Below are positions 1-8,710 of a stretch of 11,706 nucleotides of DNA, in pieces. Each line of letters begins with the position of its first letter. Within the stretch, counting starts at the first letter, position 1. The stretch lies in assembly GCA_024643705.1 (NCBI GenBank), contig JAHEML010000034.1:1-11706 (forward strand), given 5' to 3'. Below the pieces are notes generated by a model, which was given only the letters and a program-made list of their open reading frames with translations, was not told the DNA's origin and did no database searches. Origin of the DNA: Caldilineaceae bacterium. GTDB lineage: Bacteria > Chloroflexota > Anaerolineae > Caldilineales > Caldilineaceae. The position numbers and the translations under genes are program-made.

Positions 1-2
1 AG

Positions 3-233
3 GAAGGGGTGGCCGCGATCGGCAATGTCTACACCAAGGCCGATTGCCGGAGGCGGGGCTATGCCAGAGCCATCACCACAGAAGTTGTCTCCCAGTTGCG
101 GGCCGCGGGCCTGCCTTTAATTGTGCTGAATGTGAACAACGAAAACCGCATCGCCCGACAACTGTACGACTCGTTGGGCTTTGTGGAGCATTGTTCATTT
201 GTAGAAGGAATTGTGAAGATGCGTATTGCGTAG
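3..233 (+). CDS. GNAT-family N-acetyltransferase, C-terminal part (5' end outside window)
   Basis: The frame is open from the left edge to a TAG at 231-233, so only about 76 C-terminal residues are seen. They contain the acetyl-CoA-binding part of the GNAT fold: an IGNVYT strand, then the pyrophosphate-binding loop CRRRGYA (the R-x-x-G-x-A pattern), the helix after it, a strand LIVLNV, and the closing N-x-x-A-x-x-x-Y-x-x-L-G-F helix/strand signature. The family transfers an acetyl group from acetyl-CoA to an amine. The substrate-binding half is missing, so the substrate cannot be guessed. A GTG at 9-11 lies inside the conserved fold and is not the true start. The last residues (MRIA) and the stop codon are encoded by the first heptamers of the adjacent repeat element, so the native C-terminus may have been replaced. 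Confidence is high for the family and nil for the substrate. Confidence 0.85.
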   Translation, partial: EGVAAIGNVYTKADCRRRGYARAITTEVVSQLRAAGLPLIVLNVNNENRIARQLYDSLGFVEHCSFVEGIVKMRIA

Positions 234-411
234 TGCATAGTGCGTAGTGCGTAAGTAGCCGATGATTGAGGCATAAATCAATGGCTGCCGGTAGATGGTG
301 AAACGTGGCTAGAACTCACATTTCACGTTTCATTCCCAGCCCGCCAATAAGAAATTTCCGCCAAACATCACTGGTCTACGCAATACGCAACACGAAATAC
401 GCAACACGCAC
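220..411. repeat. Intergenic structured repeat element, copy A (upstream of ahcY)
   Basis: This 192-bp element fills most of the gap between the acetyltransferase and ahcY. The left arm is five degenerate heptamers of TGCGTAG/TGCGTAT type (220-254). The right arm is five heptamers of the complementary TACGCAA/CACGCAA type (377-411), so the arms form an imperfect inverted repeat. A central hairpin TGAAACGTG (299-307)/CACGTTTCA (324-332) lies between them. Single-copy blocks GATTGAGGC (264), TGCCGG (286), CCCGCC (340) and CATCAC (366) recur in the same order and with nearly the same spacing in copy B before metK. No open frame or transposase is present. It could be a MITE-like dispersed repeat or part of a leader RNA. 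The ahcY Shine-Dalgarno begins about 20 bases after it. No convincing promoter was found in this gap. Confidence 0.8.
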
Positions 412-447
412 CCTGTTTATTTCATTATTTCAAGGAGCTTTACCCAA

Positions 448-1728
<1,281 letters not shown>

Positions 1729-1735
1729 AGGATAT

Positions 1736-1922
1736 TGCGTAATGCGTGGTGGTAAGTATGTGAAGATTGGGGCTGATGTGATCTGTGCCGGATGATAGCT
1801 GAAACGTGAAACGTGAGAGTAATCGACGATTTCACGTTTCACGCATCCCGCCGAACCGATTTCATCAGCACCGATACATCACCTACCTACGCACTACGCA
1901 CTACGCACTACGCAACACGCAA
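1736..1922. repeat. Intergenic structured repeat element, copy B (upstream of metK)
   Basis: This 187-bp element occupies the ahcY-metK gap and is homologous to the one before ahcY. Its left arm is shorter, with only about two clear heptamers (TGCGTAA, TGCGTGG; 1736-1749). Its right arm has five clean heptamers, TACGCAC three times, then TACGCAA and CACGCAA (1888-1922). The central hairpin is perfect over 11 bp: GTGAAACGTGA (1806-1816) with TCACGTTTCAC (1832-1842), and the left side carries an extra tandem GTGAAAC unit. Shared blocks GATTGGGGC (1765), TGCCGG (1786), CCCGCC (1847) and CATCAC (1877) keep the order and approximate spacing of copy A. The element starts 7 bases after the ahcY stop and ends about 30 bases before the metK Shine-Dalgarno GGAGG (1952-1956). 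No coding frame is visible. Confidence 0.8.
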
Positions 1923-1963
1923 CCGAAACAACGCAATAAAACCATCCCTTTGGAGGATTCCCA

Positions 1964-3187
1964 ATGAGCACAACCTTCATGACCTCCCCGTCGCTGCTCT
2001 TTACCAGCGAGTCGGTGACGGAAGGCCACCCAGATAAGATGTGCGACCAGATCAGCGATGCTGTACTGGACGCAATTTTTGCCCAAGACCCCAACGCCCG
2101 GGTCGCCTGCGAAACAGCCATCAAGACCGGCTTTGTTATGCTGCTGGGCGAGATCACCACCACGGCTTTTGTCAACATGGACGAACTGGTGCGCCAGGTG
2201 GTCAACGACATCGGCTTCGACGCCAGTGAAAAAGGCTTCGACGGCAATACCTGCGGCGTGCAGTTGGCCGTGGCTTCGCAAAGCCCAGACATTGCTATGG
2301 GCGTGGACAGGGCCGCCGAATACAAAGAGGGCAGCCTGGATATGGAAGACGACGAAATTGAGGCTGTCGGCGCTGGCGATCAGGGGATGATGTTCGGCTA
2401 TGCCTGCAACGAGACAAAAACGTTGATGCCCATGCCCATCTTCCTGGCCCACAAACTTGCCCGCCGCCTCTCCGAAGTCCGCAAACAGGGCACCCTCCCC
2501 TGGTTGCGCCCCGATGGAAAATCCCAAGTCACAATCGAATATGCCTACGGCAAGCCCAAGCGGGTGCACACTGTGCTCATCAGCACCCAGCACGCGCCGG
2601 AGATCAGCCAAGCCGAGATTCGCCGGGAGATCATCGAAAAGGTGATCAATCCCGTGTTGCCCAGCGAGATGGTGGACGCTGACTTGCGCATCTTCGTCAA
2701 CCCTACGGGCCGCTTTGTGGTGGGCGGGCCAATGGGCGATGCGGGCCTGACCGGGCGCAAAATTATTGTGGACACCTACGGTGGCATGGGACGCCACGGC
2801 GGCGGCGCGTTCAGCGGCAAGGATTGCACCAAAGTGGACCGCAGTGCAGCTTATGCGGCCCGCTGGGTTGCCAAGAATGTGGTGGCCGCGGATCTGGCCG
2901 ACCGCTGCGAAATCCAGCTTGCCTACGCCATCGGTGTGGCCCGCCCGCTCAGCATCAATGTGGAAACCTTTGGCACGGGCAAAATCAGCGACGAACGTAT
3001 CGCCGACCTGATCAGCGATCACTTCGATCTGCGCCCTGGTGCGATCATTCGCGACCTGGGCCTGCGCCGCCCCATCTACCGCCAGACAGCCGCCTACGGC
3101 CACTTTGGCCGGGATGACATCAGCCTGCCCTGGGAGCAGACCGAAAGAGCCGATGCACTGCGCCAGGCAGCGGCAAACGGAGCATAA
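1964..3187 (+). CDS. metK: S-adenosylmethionine synthase (methionine adenosyltransferase)
   Basis: The 407-residue enzyme makes S-adenosylmethionine from methionine and ATP, releasing phosphate and pyrophosphate; it acts in the cytosol as an oligomer. All family landmarks are present: the N-terminal FTSESVTEGHPDK (His22 and Asp24 are ATP/metal ligands), the signature GAGDQGMMFGYA (136-147), the phosphate-binding glycine-rich loop GGGAFSGKDCTKVDRSAAY (279-297), and the C-terminal FGRDD...PWE close. The length is slightly above the typical 380-400 residues, through a few extra residues at the N-terminus and about 20 after PWE. The ATG at 1964 is supported by GGAGG at 1952-1956, seven bases upstream. 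With ahcY it forms the two SAM-specific steps of the activated methyl cycle. No SAM riboswitch core was recognised upstream; the leader is the repeat element. Confidence 0.98.
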   Translation: MSTTFMTSPSLLFTSESVTEGHPDKMCDQISDAVLDAIFAQDPNARVACETAIKTGFVMLLGEITTTAFVNMDELVRQVVNDIGFDASEKGFDGNTCGVQLAVASQSPDIAMGVDRAAEYKEGSLDMEDDEIEAVGAGDQGMMFGYACNETKTLMPMPIFLAHKLARRLSEVRKQGTLPWLRPDGKSQVTIEYAYGKPKRVHTVLISTQHAPEISQAEIRREIIEKVINPVLPSEMVDADLRIFVNPTGRFVVGGPMGDAGLTGRKIIVDTYGGMGRHGGGAFSGKDCTKVDRSAAYAARWVAKNVVAADLADRCEIQLAYAIGVARPLSINVETFGTGKISDERIADLISDHFDLRPGAIIRDLGLRRPIYRQTAAYGHFGRDDISLPWEQTERADALRQAAANGA

Positions 3188-3256
3188 AATCAGTGTAATC
3201 GGCAAAGACCTCGGCCGGTTGCCTCGCTTTTGGGTTGTACACGAGTGGAGAGATGT

Positions 3257-5035
3257 ATGAGACGATTCTTGCTTTCCTCGGTAATCGGTATGTTGTTAGC
3301 CTTGACATTCATCTTATCTGTGTCGGCCCAATCCTCCGGGCAGCTGACGGTGCTCGATCGGAATGGCAAGATGGTGACGACCGTCACAGATGGAAACGCT
3401 GTCCGTCTTGTCATCGAGGTAACGAACGTGCGCCAACAGTTGACGCCTATCTCTTTTTACCTCGGCACAGAGACGGAAGCGATCGGCACGTGCCAAATTC
3501 CAGCAGGCGAAAAGAGTTGCACCACTGCCCCGATTGTTGCGCTGGGCTGGTACTGGAACGAAAGAGGCCAAATCGCGCCAGAACGGGATATCTTTGCGAC
3601 GATGCTTCAGCGCGATATCGCCGTTGCCGCTATCAACGTGCGGCCTCGCCCTGTGGTGCTGGTGCATGGTTTTAACTCCGACTACACCTCATGGAGCAAT
3701 TACCTAGGGCCAGCCGGCTACCTGACCCGGATCGGTCTGCCCGGCTATGCGGTGGGAGATGGGCAGGTGGCGGGTGTGATGGATACGGGCAATCTTCTAA
3801 AGCCTAAGGCCAGGACCAACACAATTGTCCAGAATGGGGCGATTTTGGCCGAATATATCGCCAATGTCAAAGCGGAAACCGGGGCCGAGCAGGTCGATCT
3901 CGTTGTTCACAGCATGGGTGGTTTCATCTCCCGGTGGTATATCAACAGCTTGATGGGCGAGAGAGACGTAGCCCAATTGATCATGTTGGGCACGCCACAC
4001 GGGGGCAGCGACTGCGCGCTCCTTGCCAGCGGTATTGGCTGGTACGAACCGGCCGCCTTCGAAATCCGTTCCAACTACATGCTCAATGTCTTCAATCCCC
4101 AGGTTCAAAACCGGCGCGGGATTCCATTCTATGAATTTGCAGGGACAGCGATCCAGCGGCGTATCCTTTCCCCGTGTAGCAGCGCACCCAACGATCTGGT
4201 CGTGTCGCTGGAGAGCGCGTCGGCCATTCCCACCGTGCTGACAGAAGTCACCTACCTTCACTTCGACGAGAACACGTCGGAAGAGCTTTTCACAGAGCAT
4301 GTTGCGCCCTTGTTGCGCAAATCGCCCAGGGCCTTTGCCATCCCAGATGTGGCATCAACCGAGCCATTCACGGTCACAGAGCCTGCGCCGATTCAGTTCA
4401 GCCAGATTTTCACTGGATTTGTGCGGGCTGGCGCAGGCAATGACCATATCATCGACATCGACGGTAATGTGGCTGTCGCCAGCTTCGGTCTCTACGATCC
4501 CTCGCGCACACTCACGGTGACAGTGCGTGGCGCCAACGGCAACGTGATCACCCTGGACCCAGACACAAATGGTCTGACGATTGTCGACGATCCGGCCTCT
4601 CTGCTCTACCTGGGCTACGGTTTCGAGAACCCCAAACCTGGCCCCTGGCGCGTCACCGTGCAGACCTCGGCCAAAACGCCGCCTCTGGGCGTTGACTATG
4701 CGATCATGGTGCAATATGTGGGTGGAGCCAGCATCGATGCCCAATTGAGCAGCCATATTCCCGCCATCGGTGAGCGGGTGGACATGACAGCCACATTGAC
4801 ACTGGGCGATGTGCCTATTTCGATGGATGAAACGACCGTGGTGATCCACACGCCGGACGGTGGCAGCGAACTTATCCCCGTAGCAGATCTGGCGGAAAAT
4901 GGAGGTATTGTTGCCAGTTATCTACCAGAAGAAGCTGGTGTATATGGGATCGATGTGAACACCCGCAGCTTCTTGCCAGATGGCAGCGTTGTCCAACGCA
5001 GCGCATTTCTGGCCTTCGAGGTAGTTGACCGCTAA
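3257..5035 (+). CDS. Secreted lipase-like alpha/beta hydrolase with C-terminal beta-sandwich domains
   Basis: With the ATG at 3257 (GGAGAG at 3247-3252), the 592-residue protein begins with a typical signal peptide: two Arg after Met, a hydrophobic core, and probable cleavage after VSA (residue 24). Residues about 25-125 look like a small beta-rich domain. The hydrolase core runs from about 130 to 360. It has an oxyanion-type strand and loop LVHGFNSD (His137, Gly138), the nucleophile elbow VHSMGG with Ser219, LGTPHGGSD after it, a probable catalytic acid Asp313 (PNDLVV) and a probable catalytic His335 (YLHFDE; His348 is the alternative). This order matches the triacylglycerol lipase/PGAP1-like esterases, which hydrolyse ester bonds of lipids. 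From about 370 to the end there are beta-strand-rich segments with a PGPWRVTV motif, like the Ig/prepeptidase-type accessory domains of secreted proteins. No sortase motif or lipobox is visible. The substrate is unknown. A TTG at 3230 would also keep the frame but would bury the signal peptide. Confidence 0.85.
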   Translation: MRRFLLSSVIGMLLALTFILSVSAQSSGQLTVLDRNGKMVTTVTDGNAVRLVIEVTNVRQQLTPISFYLGTETEAIGTCQIPAGEKSCTTAPIVALGWYWNERGQIAPERDIFATMLQRDIAVAAINVRPRPVVLVHGFNSDYTSWSNYLGPAGYLTRIGLPGYAVGDGQVAGVMDTGNLLKPKARTNTIVQNGAILAEYIANVKAETGAEQVDLVVHSMGGFISRWYINSLMGERDVAQLIMLGTPHGGSDCALLASGIGWYEPAAFEIRSNYMLNVFNPQVQNRRGIPFYEFAGTAIQRRILSPCSSAPNDLVVSLESASAIPTVLTEVTYLHFDENTSEELFTEHVAPLLRKSPRAFAIPDVASTEPFTVTEPAPIQFSQIFTGFVRAGAGNDHIIDIDGNVAVASFGLYDPSRTLTVTVRGANGNVITLDPDTNGLTIVDDPASLLYLGYGFENPKPGPWRVTVQTSAKTPPLGVDYAIMVQYVGGASIDAQLSSHIPAIGERVDMTATLTLGDVPISMDETTVVIHTPDGGSELIPVADLAENGGIVASYLPEEAGVYGIDVNTRSFLPDGSVVQRSAFLAFEVVDR

Positions 5036-5106
5036 AGTCGATCTGGGAGGGTATTGGGTTGGGGATCGCTTCGAACTCAGGTTGTTCCCATCCGATTACA
5101 ACGGTG

Positions 5107-5135
5107 TTTTCATTCCTTGCCTTTCCGGGTATAAT
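5107..5135 (+). promoter_or_regulatory. Sigma70-type promoter for the glycine riboswitch/gcvP transcript
   Basis: There is a perfect -10 box TATAAT at 5130-5135 and a 4-of-6 -35 box TTTTCA at 5107-5112, with the optimal 17-bp spacer. Transcription would begin near 5142, about 25 bases before the first P1 helix of the riboswitch, which is the expected arrangement. Confidence 0.75.
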
Positions 5136-5166
5136 GCAAACCACAATCAAACATCGGGCGCAAACA

Positions 5167-5410
5167 GTGTGGCGAGAGAGACCCTGACTCCAGGGCGCCG
5201 AAGGTGCAAGCGCAGAGAGAGTGCCCCTCTTTCTACGTGACACTCTCAGGCAAAAGGATCGTTGCACCTAGCCGCTCTGGAAAGCGTTGTGCCAGAAGAA
5301 GTTCATTTTTTGGAAACAGTGGACCTTCTCTGACACGACCACCGACGGGGCAATTCCCATCCGGCTCTCCCCAGCCGACGGGAGCAATCTCTCAGGTCCA
5401 GGACAGAGTG
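5167..5410 (+). promoter_or_regulatory. Tandem glycine riboswitch (two aptamers) upstream of gcvP
   Basis: Aptamer I spans 5167-5267. P1 pairs 5167-5175 with 5259-5267 (three wobbles), a hairpin CCCTG/CAGGG forms at 5182-5195, and the conserved core GCGCCGAAGGTGCAA (5195-5209) and CTCTCAGGCAAAAGGA (5243-5258) follows. A 5-base linker leads to aptamer II (5273-5410). Its P1 pairs CGCTCT (5273-5278) with AGAGTG (5405-5410), followed by TGGAAAGC, an enlarged internal hairpin (GAAG near 5297 with CTTC near 5325), and the core CACCGACGGGGCAA (5340-5353) and CTCTCAGG...GGACAG (5389-5406). These are the hallmarks of the cooperative tandem glycine riboswitch (gcvT motif) that controls glycine-cleavage genes. 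Usually glycine binding turns expression on. A terminator follows at once. Aptamer II departs from consensus in its core (CCGACGG instead of CCGAAGG, GGTCCAGG instead of GGTAAAAGG). Confidence 0.95.
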
Positions 5411-5441
5411 AACGGGCATTCATTTGGAATGCCCGTTTTTT
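5411..5441 (+). terminator. Intrinsic terminator, expression platform of the glycine riboswitch
   Basis: A perfect 11-bp stem, AACGGGCATTC (5411-5421) with GAATGCCCGTT (5427-5437), has a 5-base loop and runs into six T (5436-5441). Its first base directly follows the P1 helix of aptamer II. It is therefore the likely attenuator that decides read-through into gcvP. How glycine prevents it is not obvious, because P1 and the terminator do not overlap. Confidence 0.93.
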
Positions 5442-5496
5442 GTTGCCTATGGCGTCCTGCGAGACGCCCGACCACCATCGCCCGTTTCGTCAAACC

Positions 5497-5502
5497 GAGG
5501 AG
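5497..5502 (+). promoter_or_regulatory. Ribosome binding site fixing the gcvP start
   Basis: GAGGAG lies 6 bases before the ATG at 5509. The reading frame is open back to an ATG at 5287, but that codon falls inside aptamer II of the riboswitch, so this site identifies the real start. Confidence 0.85.
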
Positions 5503-5508
5503 AGACCA

Positions 5509-8500
5509 ATGAAAAAGAGAGTGGAAAACACGGTGGAAATTTCGGCGGATAGTTCGGCGGAAAATGGAGTAGAGCACAGTCTTGAACAGAGCATGGCAAC
5601 CCCGATTGCGGCTTCGGCCAATGGCAATGGCGTTGTACGCCGCGCCAATCAAGCAAGTCTGCTGGCTTCTACCGACGATTTTGTGGACCGGCATTTAGGC
5701 CCCAACCCCAGCGAAGTGGATGAAATGCTGGCTGCGGTCGGCGCTGCTTCCCTCGACGAACTCATGGCCCAGACCGTGCCTGCCGCGATCCGGATGCGCC
5801 GGCCTCTGCGCTTGCCTGGCCCTCGCCCCGAATCGGATGTCCTGGCCGAGATGGCAACCATGGCTGCCAAGAACCAGGTCTATCGATCCTTCATCGGTAT
5901 GGGCTACTATGGCACCCTGACCCCCGGCGTCATCTTGCGCAACATCATGGAAAACCCCGGCTGGTACACCCAGTACACCCCCTATCAGGCGGAGATCGCC
6001 CAGGGGCGGCTGGAAGCCCTGCTCAACTTCCAAACCATGATCAGCGATCTAACCGGGCTGGCTATCGCCAACGCTTCGCTGCTGGACGAAGCCACCGCCG
6101 CGGCAGAGGCAATGGTGATGTGCAAGCGGGCGCAGAAACGCACATCCCAGGCCAACACCTTTTTCGTCTCGAAGAAGTGTCATCCCCAGACCATTGACAT
6201 TGTGAAAGGGCGGGCCGAACCTCTGGGATACACCGTCGTTGTGGGTGATCACCACAGCGATGCAATCGGGCCGGATGTTTTTGGTCTTCTCCTCCAATAT
6301 CCCGACACCGAAGGAACGATCCACGATTTTCGAGAAACGGTAAAAGAGGCCCACGCCCAGGACGCCTTCGTCGTCGTTGCCACAGATTTGCTGGCCCTCA
6401 CCCTGCTCACCCCACCCGGCGACTTCGGTGCCGACATCGCCGTGGGCAACAGCCAACGATTTGGCGTGCCTTTGGGCTACGGCGGCCCCCACGCGGCCTT
6501 TATGGCAACCACCGACGATCTCAAACGGATTATGCCCGGACGGCTGGTGGGCGTTTCGAAGGATGCCGAGGGCAAGATGGCCATGCGTCTCTCATTACAG
6601 ACACGGGAACAGCACATCCGCCGGGACAAAGCCACCAGCAACATCTGCACAGCCCAGGTGTTACTTGCTATCATGGCGTCTATGTACGCCGTCTATCATG
6701 GGCCGGACGGCCTGCGCCGGATTGCCCGCCGGGTGCAATTGCTCACCACAATTCTGGCCGGTGAATTGCGGCAGCAGGGCTATCACGTGGGCGAGGGACC
6801 CTTCTTCGACACCTTAAAGATCAGCGATGGCCCCAGCAACCAGGCCGAATTGGTTGACGAAGCCGAATCCCGTGGGGTCAATTTACGTCTCTATCGCAAA
6901 GGCGCGGTAGGTGTCTCGCTGGACGAGGCCACCACTGTGCAGGATTTGCGTACCCTTCTGGAAATCTTTGGCGTGGATGGGGATGAAGAATTGGAGGGGT
7001 TGGCCGAGGCCGCGCAATTGGACTATCCAGCCCCCTTTGCCCGCAGCAGCGACTTCCTCACCCACCCGATTTTCAACGTCGTCGACTCGGAAACCGAGAT
7101 GTTGCGCTACATCAAAAAGCTGGAAAATCGCGACCTCTCCCTGGCCCACTCCATGATCTCGCTTGGTTCGTGTACCATGAAGCTCAACGCAACCACCGAA
7201 ATGATCCCCGTGACCTGGCCCGGTTTCGGCCATCTGCACCCCTTTGCCCCACAAGAGCAGACCCAAGGGTACGCGGAACTCTTCCGCAAACTGGGCGCGG
7301 CCCTAGCCGAAATAACGGGCTTTCACGGTGTGTCGTTGCAACCGAATGCGGGTTCCCAGGGGGAATATGCGGGGTTGATGGTCATCCGTGCCTGGCATCG
7401 CAGCCGGGGCGATGATCAACGCACCACCTGCCTGATCCCCTCGTCGGCCCACGGCACAAACCCGGCCAGCGCGGTGATGGCGGGGATGGATGTGGTGGTG
7501 GTGGCCTGCGACGACAACGGCAATATCGATGTGGATGATCTGCGGGCCAAAGCCCAAAGCGCAGGCAACCAACTCTCGGCGCTGATGGTAACCTACCCCA
7601 GTACCCACGGCGTCTTCGAGGAGGCGATTGTGGAGATTTGCCGCATCGTCCATCAGCAGGGCGGCCAGGTCTATATGGATGGGGCCAACATGAACGCGCA
7701 AGTGGGGCTGTGTCGCCCCGGCGACATCGGTGCCGATGTCTGCCACCTGAATCTGCACAAGACCTTTTGCATTCCCCACGGCGGTGGCGGGCCGGGCATG
7801 GGGCCAATCTGCGTGGCAAAACATCTGTCACCCTTTCTGCCGGGCAGCGCGGTTGTACCCGGTGTGGGTGGCGAAAGGGCGATTGCCGGTATCTCTGCCG
7901 CGCCCTGGGGCAGCGCCAGCATCTTGCCCATTTCGTATGCTTATATTGCCATGATGGGGGGCATCGGGCTGACCCAAGCGACCAAATATGCGATCCTGAG
8001 CGCCAACTACATGGCGGCGCGGCTGGCCCCGGCCTACCCGGTGCTGTACAAAGGGAGCAACGGACGAGTGGCCCACGAATGCATCATCGACACCCGTCCT
8101 CTCAAGGAATTTGGGGTTCAGGTGGAGGACATTGCCAAACGGCTGATCGACTATGGTTTTCACGCGCCTACTATGTCATTCCCCGTGGCGGGTACGCTGA
8201 TGATCGAGCCGACAGAATCAGAGTCCAAAGACGAGCTGGATCGTTTCTGCGCGGCCATGTTGGCGATCCGAGACGAGGCCGCCGCGGTGGAACGGGGCGA
8301 ACTGACCCCAGAGCAATCTCCACTGCATTACGCGCCCCACACCGCGGCGGCCATCAGCGCCAGCGAGTGGGATCGGCTCTACAGCCGAGAGGTGGGGGCA
8401 TTCCCTGCTGCCTGGGTAAAGGAGAATAAGTTCTGGCCCTTTGTGGCCCGCATCGACAACGTCTACGGCGACCGCAACCTGGTCTGCGCCTGTCCGCCGA

Positions 8501-8517
8501 TCGATGACTATGCGTAG
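5509..8517 (+). CDS. gcvP: Glycine dehydrogenase (decarboxylating), P-protein, single-chain form
   Basis: The 1002-residue PLP enzyme takes glycine, releases CO2 and loads the aminomethyl group onto the lipoyl arm of the H-protein, the first step of the cytosolic glycine cleavage system. The PLP-binding lysine is Lys751 in HLNLHKTF, followed by the glycine-rich GGGGPGMGP (758-766). The N-terminal half (from about 56, DDFVDRHLGP) resembles the split subunit GcvPA. The second half (from about 500, with GSCTMKLN at 553-560) resembles GcvPB. The gene is thus the fused type of E. coli and mitochondria, not the two-gene type of Bacillus and Thermus. The first 55 or so residues are a low-complexity, Ser/Glu/Asn/Ala-rich extension not needed for the fold. 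A later ATG at 5593 would shorten it but lacks a good Shine-Dalgarno. Expression is controlled by the tandem glycine riboswitch and terminator upstream. gcvT, gcvH and lpd are not adjacent. Confidence 0.98.
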   Translation: MKKRVENTVEISADSSAENGVEHSLEQSMATPIAASANGNGVVRRANQASLLASTDDFVDRHLGPNPSEVDEMLAAVGAASLDELMAQTVPAAIRMRRPLRLPGPRPESDVLAEMATMAAKNQVYRSFIGMGYYGTLTPGVILRNIMENPGWYTQYTPYQAEIAQGRLEALLNFQTMISDLTGLAIANASLLDEATAAAEAMVMCKRAQKRTSQANTFFVSKKCHPQTIDIVKGRAEPLGYTVVVGDHHSDAIGPDVFGLLLQYPDTEGTIHDFRETVKEAHAQDAFVVVATDLLALTLLTPPGDFGADIAVGNSQRFGVPLGYGGPHAAFMATTDDLKRIMPGRLVGVSKDAEGKMAMRLSLQTREQHIRRDKATSNICTAQVLLAIMASMYAVYHGPDGLRRIARRVQLLTTILAGELRQQGYHVGEGPFFDTLKISDGPSNQAELVDEAESRGVNLRLYRKGAVGVSLDEATTVQDLRTLLEIFGVDGDEELEGLAEAAQLDYPAPFARSSDFLTHPIFNVVDSETEMLRYIKKLENRDLSLAHSMISLGSCTMKLNATTEMIPVTWPGFGHLHPFAPQEQTQGYAELFRKLGAALAEITGFHGVSLQPNAGSQGEYAGLMVIRAWHRSRGDDQRTTCLIPSSAHGTNPASAVMAGMDVVVVACDDNGNIDVDDLRAKAQSAGNQLSALMVTYPSTHGVFEEAIVEICRIVHQQGGQVYMDGANMNAQVGLCRPGDIGADVCHLNLHKTFCIPHGGGGPGMGPICVAKHLSPFLPGSAVVPGVGGERAIAGISAAPWGSASILPISYAYIAMMGGIGLTQATKYAILSANYMAARLAPAYPVLYKGSNGRVAHECIIDTRPLKEFGVQVEDIAKRLIDYGFHAPTMSFPVAGTLMIEPTESESKDELDRFCAAMLAIRDEAAAVERGELTPEQSPLHYAPHTAAAISASEWDRLYSREVGAFPAAWVKENKFWPFVARIDNVYGDRNLVCACPPIDDYA

Positions 8518-8585
8518 CAAAGACGATGCGTAGCTGACCAAGCCAAGAATGACTGGCGCGTATGGCCGCCTACAGTTTAGCAGAT

Positions 8586-8614
8586 TTGACCAGTGTAGAC
8601 TGTCAGCGTATAAT
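8586..8614 (+). promoter_or_regulatory. Sigma70-type promoter of trxB
   Basis: TTGACC (8586-8591, 5 of 6) and a perfect TATAAT (8609-8614) are separated by exactly 17 bp. This is the strongest consensus promoter in the window. Transcription would start near 8621, giving a leader of about 90 bases. It shows that trxB need not depend on read-through from gcvP, although no terminator is visible between the two genes. Confidence 0.85.
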
Positions 8615-8635
8615 GCACTACAGAAAATATAGTGC
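8615..8635. promoter_or_regulatory. Inverted repeat over the predicted trxB transcription start (possible operator)
   Basis: GCACTA (8615-8620) and TAGTGC (8630-8635) are a perfect 6-bp inverted repeat with a 9-base AT-rich spacer. It starts at the base after the -10 box and covers the expected start site, a position typical of repressor operators. It is short enough to be chance, and no regulator gene is nearby. Confidence 0.3.
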
Positions 8636-8710
8636 CTTGCGGGATACAATTTGCACGGCTCACAGCAGGCATATGACTTGTACTACAGAGACTTTTGAGG
8701 AGGAATAACG

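Noticed and set aside
220..447. SAH or SAM riboswitch before ahcY or metK
   Set aside because: No conserved core of the SAH or SAM-I/II/III families was recognisable in 220-447 or 1729-1963; only the repeat elements are seen.
1888..1922. CRISPR-like array from regularly repeated TACGCAC units
   Set aside because: The units are 7 bp and directly adjacent, without spacers; they are tandem heptamers.
1901..3205. 434-codon minus-strand frame opposite metK
   Set aside because: Same reason: it is antisense to a complete MetK, starts and ends in flanking repeat or spacer, and shows no recognisable motif.
3201..3229. Terminator after metK (GGCAA...TTGCC followed by TTTT)
   Set aside because: Only a 5-bp stem with a large loop, and the T-run is four bases away from the stem; too weak to call.
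5156..5268. Leader-linker pairing GGCGCAAAC with GTTGCACC as a kink-turn P0 helix of the glycine riboswitch
   Set aside because: The same 3' bases form a longer continuous 9-bp P1 with 5167-5175; the P0 version needs a bulge and a mismatch.
5287..5508. Upstream start for gcvP at 5287
   Set aside because: This ATG lies inside aptamer II and before the terminator. A strong Shine-Dalgarno marks 5509, and the extra residues match nothing in GcvP.
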